NCBI GenBank assembly: GCA_018402765.1
Contig: JAGYIE010000003.1
Span: 62,001 to 126,000 of the forward strand
From: Vicingaceae bacterium
GTDB taxonomy: Bacteria; Bacteroidota; Bacteroidia; Flavobacteriales_E; Vicingaceae
Reading direction: 5' to 3'
DNA: 64,000 nt
Below are positions 28,137 to 35,230 of the stretch, in pieces. The translations under genes were made by a program, and so were the position numbers. The notes under the pieces are model-generated. The model worked only from the letters and a program-made list of their open reading frames with translations, made no database searches and was not told the DNA's origin. How positions within the stretch are numbered: position 1 is the first letter of the stretch; each line of letters starts with the position of its first letter.

Positions 28137-29228
28137 TTACTGAATATAGTTAAAATTCTGATTCTCTTCAATGGACATAAGTGTGTTGTAAATCAGGTCA
28201 ATTACATTTAAAACATCCTCTTCGTGAACCATTTCTACAGTGGTGTGCATGTAGCGTAACGGCAAAGATATTAGAGCTGATGCAATACCTCCATTTGCAT
28301 AAGCAAATGCATCTGTGTCAGTACCTGTTGATCTGGATGCTGCTAGTCTTTGGAAAGGTATTTTATTTTCATTTGCTGTTTTTATGATTTGCTTTAGCAA
28401 GTTATTTTGAACAGCTGGGCCATAGGTTAAAACAGGTCCTTTTCCTGCATGAAAATCTCCTTGTTCAATTTTATTGATTAATGGTGTTTGTGTATCGTGA
28501 CAAACATCAGTAATAATAGCAATGTTGGGCTTTATTCGTTGCACGATCATTTCTGCTCCGCGCAAACCAATTTCTTCTTGTACACTGTTGGTAATGTAAA
28601 GTCCAAACGGTAGCTTTTTCTTATTTGCTTTTAGCTTTTTTGCTACTTCAGCTATCATGAATCCACCAATTCGGTTATCTAAAGCTCGTCCAACTAGATA
28701 CTTTTTGTTGAGTATCATAAACTCATCTTCATACGTAATGACGCAGCCTACATGTACGCCTAAAGCTTCCACTTCTTCTTTCGTATTGCAACCGCAGTCT
28801 AGAAATATATTAGAAACTTTTGGAGTATCTTCCTTATCATATCCTGTTCTTGTGTGAATTGCAGGCCAACCGAAAACGGCTTTTACAATCCCATTGTCAG
28901 TGTGAATATTTACGCGCTTAGAAGGAGCTATCATGTGATCAGAACCTCCATTTCTTCTCACGTAAATAAAGCCTTTATCTGAGATGTAATGTACAAACCA
29001 GCTAATCTCATCGGCATGGGCTTCAATTACTACCTTATATTTTGCTTCCGGATTGATTACACCAACTGCAGTACCGTAGGTATCAACAAAAGTTTCATCT
29101 ACGTAAGGTGTAATGTAATTTAACCAAAGTTTTTGCCCTTCACTTTCGAACCCTGTCGGAGAAGGATTGTTTATATATTGTGCTAAAAAGCTAAGCGCTT
29201 TTTTGTCAATGGTATTTTTTTTAGGCAT
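28137..29228 (-). CDS. M42 family metallo-aminopeptidase
   Basis: A 363-residue co-catalytic zinc peptidase. Motifs: the opening NNPSPTGFESEGQKLW, first ligand His in IEAHADEISWFV, bridging Asp and ligands in RALDNRIGGFMIAEV, catalytic Glu pair in SVQEEIGLRGAEM, Asp in AIITDVCHDT, and the last His in LRYMHTTVEMV. M42 enzymes are large cytoplasmic aminopeptidases that trim peptides. Monocistronic, with a -7-like element at 29256-29263. Confidence 0.93.
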   Translation of the reverse strand: MPKKNTIDKKALSFLAQYINNPSPTGFESEGQKLWLNYITPYVDETFVDTYGTAVGVINPEAKYKVVIEAHADEISWFVHYISDKGFIYVRRNGGSDHMIAPSKRVNIHTDNGIVKAVFGWPAIHTRTGYDKEDTPKVSNIFLDCGCNTKEEVEALGVHVGCVITYEDEFMILNKKYLVGRALDNRIGGFMIAEVAKKLKANKKKLPFGLYITNSVQEEIGLRGAEMIVQRIKPNIAIITDVCHDTQTPLINKIEQGDFHAGKGPVLTYGPAVQNNLLKQIIKTANENKIPFQRLAASRSTGTDTDAFAYANGGIASALISLPLRYMHTTVEMVHEEDVLNVIDLIYNTLMSIEENQNFNYIQ

Positions 29229-29255
29229 ACGCTGTTCTTTAATAGTTTAATGATT

Positions 29256-29263
29256 CAAATATA
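29256..29263 (-). promoter_or_regulatory. Putative -7 element of the M42 peptidase gene
   Basis: CAAATATA on the plus strand is TATATTTG on the minus strand (TAnnTTTG), 28 bases before the ATG at 29228. Confidence 0.45.
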
Positions 29264-29297
29264 CGTGTTTCTATTATTAAATTTAAATTGTATTGTC

Positions 29298-29328
29298 TTG
29301 AAATAGAATACATTTCTTTATAATTTTG
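29298..29328 (+). promoter_or_regulatory. Promoter of the 29.3-31.0 kb gene pair
   Basis: TTG at 29298-29300, a 20-base spacer and TAATTTTG at 29321-29328 together match the Bacteroidota -33/-7 promoter layout. The ATG at 29345 follows 17 bases later. Confidence 0.55.
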
Positions 29329-29344
29329 AAAGTAAATTTTCGAT

Positions 29345-29947
29345 ATGGGATTCTTAGATAAATTAATTCAATCAGTATTTACAGAGAAGTCAACAAACAT
29401 AACTTATGAGGGCACTTCTGACCTTATTAAGAAACCCCTAAAACGCTCTGATCAGTTCAGAAAAAAATATCAAATCTGGGTCGAAAATCAGCACTACAAT
29501 TTTATTATACGTTCCATTTCTGAAGAATGGGGAACTCGAAATGAAATATCGTCTATAGAAGCCAAACTTTTTTACTACAATACAGAGAAGTCAAATGGCT
29601 TTTTGTATTATTTCGATAAAGGAGAATCTAAGGAAATGCCCCAATTTTTAATTCAACTATTTGCTGATCGGGTTAAAAAACTGGGTTATTCAATGAATCA
29701 TCAAGAGGAGCAAATAGTGGAGGCAGACTCATTCTTAAAAACGAAAGAAGTAGTTTATCTCAAACCTAAGCTTAAGTATAGAATGGAAACTCCATATGAA
29801 CAACTCTTTGGAAATATTCATATAGAATGTGTGTGGCATGATCAAGAGCCTTATTATATTAAGCTGATGGCCAATTATTTTTCTGATAGAGCTTACAATT
29901 TACCTAGCTCATTTGATAAATTGGTTGCTCATTTATTCGTATTTTGA
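29345..29947 (+). CDS. Unknown conserved-looking protein, first gene of a pair
   Basis: A 200-residue soluble protein with no recognised domain, signal peptide or membrane helix. The N-terminus (MGFLDKLIQSVFTEKST) could form an amphipathic helix. The rest is mixed alpha/beta with many aromatic residues (YQIWVENQHYNFIIRSISEEWGT, GFLYYFDKGESKEMP). It has a good promoter and is followed by the kinase-like gene after 21 bases, so the two are likely one operon. No function is assigned. Confidence 0.65.
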   Translation: MGFLDKLIQSVFTEKSTNITYEGTSDLIKKPLKRSDQFRKKYQIWVENQHYNFIIRSISEEWGTRNEISSIEAKLFYYNTEKSNGFLYYFDKGESKEMPQFLIQLFADRVKKLGYSMNHQEEQIVEADSFLKTKEVVYLKPKLKYRMETPYEQLFGNIHIECVWHDQEPYYIKLMANYFSDRAYNLPSSFDKLVAHLFVF

Positions 29948-29968
29948 GCCTAGTCCCAAAAGATACTT

Positions 29969-31009
29969 ATGAATACCATTTCGAAGAAAAAGTTTTTTTA
30001 CCCAATAACTGACGATTTAAGAGTCTATTTAGATGATTACAGCAGAGAAATAAAACTTCCAATACAGTATAAAGATTTACTTCATTTCGAATCTAGCATG
30101 CCTGTATATGATAAAGAGGGGAGAGATACTCTTTGGGAAACAGTGATGTTTTCACAAGCAGATATGGATGAAATAAATCATGCATTAACACAAGTTTACT
30201 CCTTATTAAAAACTGAAGGAGATGCAGAGGTGGTCGATCATTTATATACCAATCGAATCGATTATTGTCCCTTTGGAAACTCCAAACCGTTCAGAATTAG
30301 AATTACCAATAGGTATAACGATAACTATGATTACTTCTATGTAAAGCGAGCTGACGCTTCTCGAATTTATGGATTAGAATTAGAACATATCTTATCCCCA
30401 AACAGAATAAATTATATTGTTGATGGGGAGACGATTATCGAAGAGCATATAGCCGGTATTCCTGGTGATGTATTTATAAAAAATTGGCTAAATGATGCTG
30501 AATTAAATGAAATTCGGCTTGCAAAAGAGTTTGTTAAATTTAATGAAAGAACCTTTGTAAGGTTATTGGGCGATATGAGGTCGTATAACTATGTGGTAGA
30601 TATGACTCCTGATTTTGATGATATTCAATACAGAATACGTGCAATAGACTTTGACCAACAAACCTATGAAGGAATGCGGACGATGTATTTACCTCAATTC
30701 TTTAAAGATAATAATGCTATAGTAGACTTTGTAGTGAGATACATTAATCCTGAAACAATCCGACAGTATCAATTAGAAGAGCGCGCAATGATTGCCAATA
30801 GGATAAAGGTTTCTAGGTATCGATTAAAAGACTTGCTCGATATTATGGAGAGTAATGAGATATCTACTCCGGAAAAAGTTAGGCAACTTAGGGAAGAACT
30901 GTCAATTCACTTTAATGATCCGGAGTTCTTGGAGTGCGAAAGTATGGGAAAAATTTTAAGACACCGTCTTTATATTTTGCTCTACAACAATAAAGATATC
31001 CTATCTTAG
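29969..31009 (+). CDS. Divergent kinase-like protein of unknown role
   Basis: This 346-residue protein has no clear named family, but motif order suggests a protein-kinase/aminoglycoside-phosphotransferase fold. A candidate ATP-anchoring lysine lies in DYFYVKRADAS (Lys126) and an acidic helix in IYGLELEHIL (Glu138). A hinge-like segment is EEHIAGIPGD (158-166), a catalytic-loop-like segment is LLGDMRSYNYVVD (Asp202, Asn207), and a metal-Asp motif AIDFDQQ (Asp227) takes the DFG position. The Asp-x4-Asn spacing and the following IDFD fit the fold, although the usual His before Asp is Gly. The C-terminal third is helical and charged. Kinase activity is an inference; a pseudokinase is equally possible. 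Confidence 0.6.
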   Translation: MNTISKKKFFYPITDDLRVYLDDYSREIKLPIQYKDLLHFESSMPVYDKEGRDTLWETVMFSQADMDEINHALTQVYSLLKTEGDAEVVDHLYTNRIDYCPFGNSKPFRIRITNRYNDNYDYFYVKRADASRIYGLELEHILSPNRINYIVDGETIIEEHIAGIPGDVFIKNWLNDAELNEIRLAKEFVKFNERTFVRLLGDMRSYNYVVDMTPDFDDIQYRIRAIDFDQQTYEGMRTMYLPQFFKDNNAIVDFVVRYINPETIRQYQLEERAMIANRIKVSRYRLKDLLDIMESNEISTPEKVRQLREELSIHFNDPEFLECESMGKILRHRLYILLYNNKDILS

Positions 31010-32524
31010 TTTTCCTCTTTTCCAGTTAAATATATCATTAACGGATTGAGGTCGATAAGCACCTTGCCACTTAAATCCGGATAGAATTAATTCCTCAGGG
31101 TCTAGCTCGTTCAGAGGATAAAGTGTAGCATCTGGGTCATTCATAAAAGTAATGGTTTCTATATCATTCTCTTTTATACCAATTAATAGGTCACTGCTTT
31201 CTGCTCTGTTTACACCAATAAATTTTTCTTTCTCATCTTTGCCATAGTAGATTGTTTGACCATTCCCTTCTATAAAAACTTTTCTCAATTCATTGTCGAA
31301 GAAGGTGCCGGTTAATTGTTTTCCTTTGATTTGGTTGTATCTGTTCTTTATTGAGTCTATTTCAGAGACTATAAATGCATTTTCTGGAATAAAAAGTTGA
31401 TCAATTTTACCATTTTGGGTATTTATCAATATCGTAGTTCCCGTAATTTGATTTTGATCAGACCAAAGGATAGGGGAGTAATACATTTTTAAAATACTAT
31501 CTGTTAAAGCATATGCAACTGAATCGCAGCTTCCCTGAAGATCATTTTTAAAAATATTTACCTGATAAAATGCTTGCATGATTCTTTTTCCCTCCTTATT
31601 TGGATAAACTCTGAAAAGCTGAGCATGCATAAATAAGGTGTCTTCATCAAATGGTTGGATCAATAAAGCTTTTTTAGAAACTTCAATTGAATCTCTCTTT
31701 TCGTAAAACTTAGCTAAATTTCCATTTACGATGATGTTCTCAACGCTATCGATAATACTAACATTACTTCTTGCTTCTCCATATCCGCGATTTCGATCAT
31801 ATGATATGGTATCGCCTTCTAACGTTTTGCCATCAGACAATAAATAGGCATTTTTGTAAAATAAGGAGCGCTGCGTGTATGTATTATAGTACCCATTTTC
31901 ACAATAAATGTAGTTTTCATCGCTAATGATTTCTGTTGGCCCGTAAAAGCTAACTTCTTCATTGTTGGTATTGTAATTCATTGTGTCAGACTTGATTACA
32001 TAATCCTGACTAGTAAGAACCACATCAGTCTTGAAATACATAATGTTGGTTTTCATATGAAAATAGCCTTTTTGGCTAATGAGGGTGTTGTCATCAGTGC
32101 TACTTTTAATAGTACCACTATTTTCATAATACGCGATATTGGTATTTCTATCAAGTATTATACGGTCGGTTGTAAGTACAAAATCAGGTCTAATTAAACG
32201 GACGTTTCTTTGAATGTCTGCTTTCTTTTCATCACTCTGATACTGCAAATAATCCCCAATCAATAATAAGGAGTCTCCTTGTTTTATCTTAACATGTCCA
32301 AAGGCTTCAATATAGCTAGAGTTTTTATACATGTATGCACTGTCGCAAAACATTAATACATCCTGATGCTTTAATTGAACATTTCCAATAAGGCGTTGAG
32401 CATCTTTTTTTGACTTTTCAGAATAACGAAATTCTTCGGCATTCAAAATCTGGATCTTCTCCTTTTTTTGAGCTACCGAGAAAAACGTAATGAAGCAAAA
32501 TAAAAGGTTAAAAAATATCCTCAT
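31001..32524 (-). CDS. OstA/LptA-like LPS-transport periplasmic protein
   Basis: A 507-residue secreted protein with a signal peptide (about 1-18, LFCFITFFSVAQ). It has multiple OstA/LptA-type beta-repeat units: QRLIGNVQLKHQDVLMFCDSAY, FGHVKIKQGD, and many 'Y-N-x-x-x-G' strands. These are the OstA-like N domain found in Bacteroidota LPS-transport proteins. It should help carry LPS across the periplasm. It starts 8 bases after purA and its end overlaps the convergent kinase-like gene by 9 bases. Confidence 0.8.
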   Translation of the reverse strand: MRIFFNLLFCFITFFSVAQKKEKIQILNAEEFRYSEKSKKDAQRLIGNVQLKHQDVLMFCDSAYMYKNSSYIEAFGHVKIKQGDSLLLIGDYLQYQSDEKKADIQRNVRLIRPDFVLTTDRIILDRNTNIAYYENSGTIKSSTDDNTLISQKGYFHMKTNIMYFKTDVVLTSQDYVIKSDTMNYNTNNEEVSFYGPTEIISDENYIYCENGYYNTYTQRSLFYKNAYLLSDGKTLEGDTISYDRNRGYGEARSNVSIIDSVENIIVNGNLAKFYEKRDSIEVSKKALLIQPFDEDTLFMHAQLFRVYPNKEGKRIMQAFYQVNIFKNDLQGSCDSVAYALTDSILKMYYSPILWSDQNQITGTTILINTQNGKIDQLFIPENAFIVSEIDSIKNRYNQIKGKQLTGTFFDNELRKVFIEGNGQTIYYGKDEKEKFIGVNRAESSDLLIGIKENDIETITFMNDPDATLYPLNELDPEELILSGFKWQGAYRPQSVNDIFNWKRGKLR

Positions 32525-32532
32525 TTTTGAGT

Positions 32533-33813
32533 TTATGCATTAACTGTGCCGCGCATTAATGTTTGGTTACGATCTGGGCCAACAGAAACAATAGTAATTG
32601 GTGTTTCTAGTTCTTTTTCTAAAAATTCAATATACTCATTTAATGCTGCAGGAATTTCTTCTATTGATGCTAATCCGGTTAAGTTTTCGCTCCAACCTTT
32701 TAACTCTTTGTATATAGGCTTTATGTCTTTGTCTAAAACATCATAAGGTAAGAAATCTATTGATTCTCCTTTATAACTATAATGGGTACATACTTTTATA
32801 GTTTCGAAATTGCTCATTACATCCGCTTTGGTCATGATTAGTTGAGTAACCCCATTGATCATTATTGCATATTTTAAAGCAGGTAAATCAATCCATCCGC
32901 ATCTTCTTGGACGACCTGTTGTAGCTCCAAACTCATGACCTACTTTTCTTAATTCTTCACCAGTTTCATCAAACAATTCTGTAGGAAAAGGACCTGAACC
33001 AACACGCGTACAATATGCTTTGAAAATACCGTAAACTTCTCCAATATTATTTGGCGCAATACCTAATCCTGTGCAAGCTCCTGCTGTAATAGTGTTTGAT
33101 GAGGTTACAAAAGGATAAGAACCAAAGTCAATATCCAATAACGTTCCTTGAGCACCTTCAGCTAAAATACTTTGATTGTTTTTAGAAGCATTGTTGATAA
33201 AGTGTTCGCTATCAATTAATGTAAGTGATCTCAATAATTCTATTCCTTCGAACCATGCTGTTTCCATTTCAGTCACATCATATTCAAATGCATACCTGCT
33301 CAGTAAATCATCATGCTTACCTTTAAGCGTCTCGTACTTATTTTGAAATTCTGGGGATTCAATATCTCCAACTCGAAGACCATTTCTACCGGTTTTATCC
33401 ATGTAGGTAGGACCGATTCCTTTTAGTGTAGAACCAATTTTTTGATTCCCTTTAGCTTGTTCAGATGCAGCATCCAACATTCTGTGAGTAGGTAAGATAA
33501 GGTGCGCTTTTCTAGAGATTTGCAGCGATTTTTTAACATCAACCCCCATCGCTACTAAAGCATCTATTTCTTTCTTGAAAATAACAGGATCGATTACCAC
33601 GCCATTTCCGACAACATTTGCTTTATCCTTATGGAAAATTCCAGAAGGTATAGTATGCAATACATGTTTGATGCCATCAAATTCTAAGGTATGACCTGCA
33701 TTTGGACCTCCTTGAAATCGTGCAATAACATTGTATTTAGGAGTTAATACATCTACTACTTTTCCTTTACCTTCATCGCCCCATTGTAGGCCTAATAATA
33801 CGTCTACTTTCAT
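32533..33813 (-). CDS. purA: Adenylosuccinate synthetase
   Basis: A 426-residue enzyme of normal length. It starts with the GTP/phosphate loop LLGLQWGDEGKGKVVD (residues 5-20, catalytic Asp13) and RFQGGPNAGHT (His41). It also has the IMP loop IGSTLKGIGPTYMDK, SILAEGAQGTLLDIDFGSYPFVTSSN and the TTGRPRRCGW arginine loop. It condenses IMP with aspartate using GTP in AMP synthesis. It lies third in the fur-STAS-purA-OstA run. Confidence 0.97.
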   Translation of the reverse strand: MKVDVLLGLQWGDEGKGKVVDVLTPKYNVIARFQGGPNAGHTLEFDGIKHVLHTIPSGIFHKDKANVVGNGVVIDPVIFKKEIDALVAMGVDVKKSLQISRKAHLILPTHRMLDAASEQAKGNQKIGSTLKGIGPTYMDKTGRNGLRVGDIESPEFQNKYETLKGKHDDLLSRYAFEYDVTEMETAWFEGIELLRSLTLIDSEHFINNASKNNQSILAEGAQGTLLDIDFGSYPFVTSSNTITAGACTGLGIAPNNIGEVYGIFKAYCTRVGSGPFPTELFDETGEELRKVGHEFGATTGRPRRCGWIDLPALKYAIMINGVTQLIMTKADVMSNFETIKVCTHYSYKGESIDFLPYDVLDKDIKPIYKELKGWSENLTGLASIEEIPAALNEYIEFLEKELETPITIVSVGPDRNQTLMRGTVNA

Positions 33814-33834
33814 TTTGTTTTTTTATGCTGATGC

Positions 33835-34185
33835 TTATTCGTTTATTGCTTCTAGTGCTTCATCTTCTGTTTTAAAGATATCAAACACGGTGTTTAATTT
33901 AGTGAGAATGATTAGTTCTTCTAGTCTTGGATTGGCGCCAAAAATAGCAACTTCTCCATCATTTTTTCTTGCTTTGGTAAGTAATCGTATAAAGCTATTC
34001 AGACCTACACTATTTACGTACTCTAATTCCTCAATGTTAATGATAAATTTGATTCGATTACTTGCTATTTGAAGATCAAATGCAGCAATTAAATCTGCAG
34101 TTTTTTCTTCAGAAAGGAGTCTGCCTTTCAAATCAATGCGCACAACATTACTCGGCTTAACTGATATGTTAAAATCCAATTCCAA
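33835..34185 (-). CDS. STAS-domain protein (anti-sigma-factor-antagonist-like)
   Basis: A 116-residue stand-alone STAS domain. It has the strand-helix pattern VVRIDLKGRLLSEEKTADL, the phospho-site segment LEYVNSVGLNSFIRLL (Ser59) and AIFGANPRLEELIILTKL. Such proteins bind a serine kinase/anti-sigma partner and are switched by Ser phosphorylation. No kinase or phosphatase partner is adjacent here. It sits 3 bases after fur and 21 bases before purA in one operon. Confidence 0.88.
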   Translation of the reverse strand: MELDFNISVKPSNVVRIDLKGRLLSEEKTADLIAAFDLQIASNRIKFIINIEELEYVNSVGLNSFIRLLTKARKNDGEVAIFGANPRLEELIILTKLNTVFDIFKTEDEALEAINE

Positions 34186-34188
34186 AAT

Positions 34189-34665
34189 TCAGTCTTGTTT
34201 TGGCTTATTTACTTCCTCTAAAGCAGCACAAGAACTACAAATGCCATATAGGTTTAAGGAGTGATGCATTATTTTAAAATCAAGTATTTCTCCAACAGTT
34301 GATTTAATTTGTTGGATTCTTGGATCGCAAAACTCGATTACCTTATTGCATTTTGTGCAAACCAAATGGTCATGTTGTTTAAATTCAAATGAGCGTTCGA
34401 ATTGTGCAATATTATTTCCAAATTGATGCTTACGAACTAAATTACAAGCTAATAGTAATTCAATTGTGTTGTATAGTGTCGCTCTACTAACTCTATACTT
34501 TTTATTTTTCATCGAAATATATAGCGATTCTATATCAAAATGCCCTTCTTGAGAATAGATTTCATTTAGAATTGCAAAACGCTCGGGCGTTTTACGGTGT
34601 CCATTTTTTTCTAAATAGGCCGCAAAAATTTGATTTACTTTTTCTATGGTTTCTTCTGATGCCAT
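34189..34665 (-). CDS. Fur-family metal-responsive regulator
   Basis: A 158-residue Fur-family repressor. The N-terminal winged helix (residues 1-90) has [15 protein letters not shown] and the recognition helix region [13 protein letters not shown]. The C-terminal dimer/metal domain has [15 protein letters not shown] (Cys103, Cys106) and YGICSSC (Cys143, Cys146), the structural zinc cysteines. Whether it senses iron, zinc or peroxide cannot be decided. A promoter-like element lies at 34691-34698. Confidence 0.92.
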   Translation of the reverse strand: MASEETIEKVNQIFAAYLEKNGHRKTPERFAILNEIYSQEGHFDIESLYISMKNKKYRVSRATLYNTIELLLACNLVRKHQFGNNIAQFERSFEFKQHDHLVCTKCNKVIEFCDPRIQQIKSTVGEILDFKIMHHSLNLYGICSSCAALEEVNKPKQD

Positions 34666-34690
34666 TGCTTCGGCTAAGTTTTTCAGTGAA

Positions 34691-34719
34691 CAAAGATACG
34701 CTTTATATTAGGATGCAAA
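34691..34719 (-). promoter_or_regulatory. Promoter of the fur-STAS-purA operon
   Basis: On the minus strand a TTTG (complement of 34716-34719) is followed after 17 bases by TATCTTTG (complement of 34691-34698), close to the Bacteroidota TTTG-N19-TAnnTTTG layout. It lies 26 bases upstream of the fur ATG. Confidence 0.5.
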
Positions 34720-34823
34720 AATTGATTTTTGAACAGTTTGTTAACGATTTTTTGATTTGGTTTAGAAAAATTTTATTTCTGTAAAGGTTTAAAAAGTAGG
34801 ATATTAATTTCACTATTTACTAA

Positions 34824-35171
34824 ATCTATGAGAATGCTATTGCTGCCTTTAAGCAGGGTAATCAAAAGCGCACTTATTATTATCAAAAAAATGTTTCAGT
34901 TAATGAGTTGAACACAGCGTTCACTAAAAAACTTGATTTTACAGTATTTCCGAATCCTTAACAAGGTCAAATAACTATTAAAGGAGATCGGTTACAAGAA
35001 GACCAAATTCACATTCGGGATTTAGCAAGAAGAGTAGTTTTTGAATATTAATCTGCTTTAAAGTCTGATGAAATTGTAGTTCCTATTCATCAGTTAGGTA
35101 ATGGTACTTATATTCTTTCTGTTCAATCAAAAGGGCAGCAAAGAAGTCAGAAGATAGTGGTGAGTCTCTAA
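34824..35171 (+). pseudogene. Degenerate T9SS cargo tail (sorting-domain remnant)
   Basis: In one frame the sequence reads YENAIAAFKQGNQKRTYYYQ, then NELNTAFTKKLDFTVFPNP, a TAA stop, QGQITIKGD, then RRVVFEY, a second TAA stop, and SALKSDEIVVPIHQLGNGTY followed by ILSVQSK...SQKIVVSL before the final stop. The FPNP start, the -GNGTYILSVQ- block and the terminal KIVVSL are hallmarks of a type A T9SS C-terminal domain. Two internal stops and no start codon mark it as dead. It fills most of the fur-rel gap. A plus-strand terminator follows at 35199, as expected for a formerly expressed gene. Confidence 0.8.
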
Positions 35172-35198
35172 AGATAAAGCAATTGTTTGATTGAATGA

Positions 35199-35230
35199 GC
35201 CCACATAGTTTTTTCTACGTGGGCTTTTTT
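35199..35230 (+). terminator. Terminator after the T9SS-cargo pseudogene
   Basis: The stem gcccacatag (35199-35208) pairs with ctacgtgggc (35215-35224), with one G-U pair, and is followed by six T on the plus strand. On the minus strand there is no T run, so it belongs to the plus-strand pseudogene rather than to rel. Confidence 0.7.

Noticed and set aside
34902-34916. A 15-base inverted match between 26406-26420 and 34902-34916 (ctgtgttcaactcat)
   Set aside because: Such a match is expected about as often by chance in an AT-rich window of this size, and neither copy has supporting flanks.
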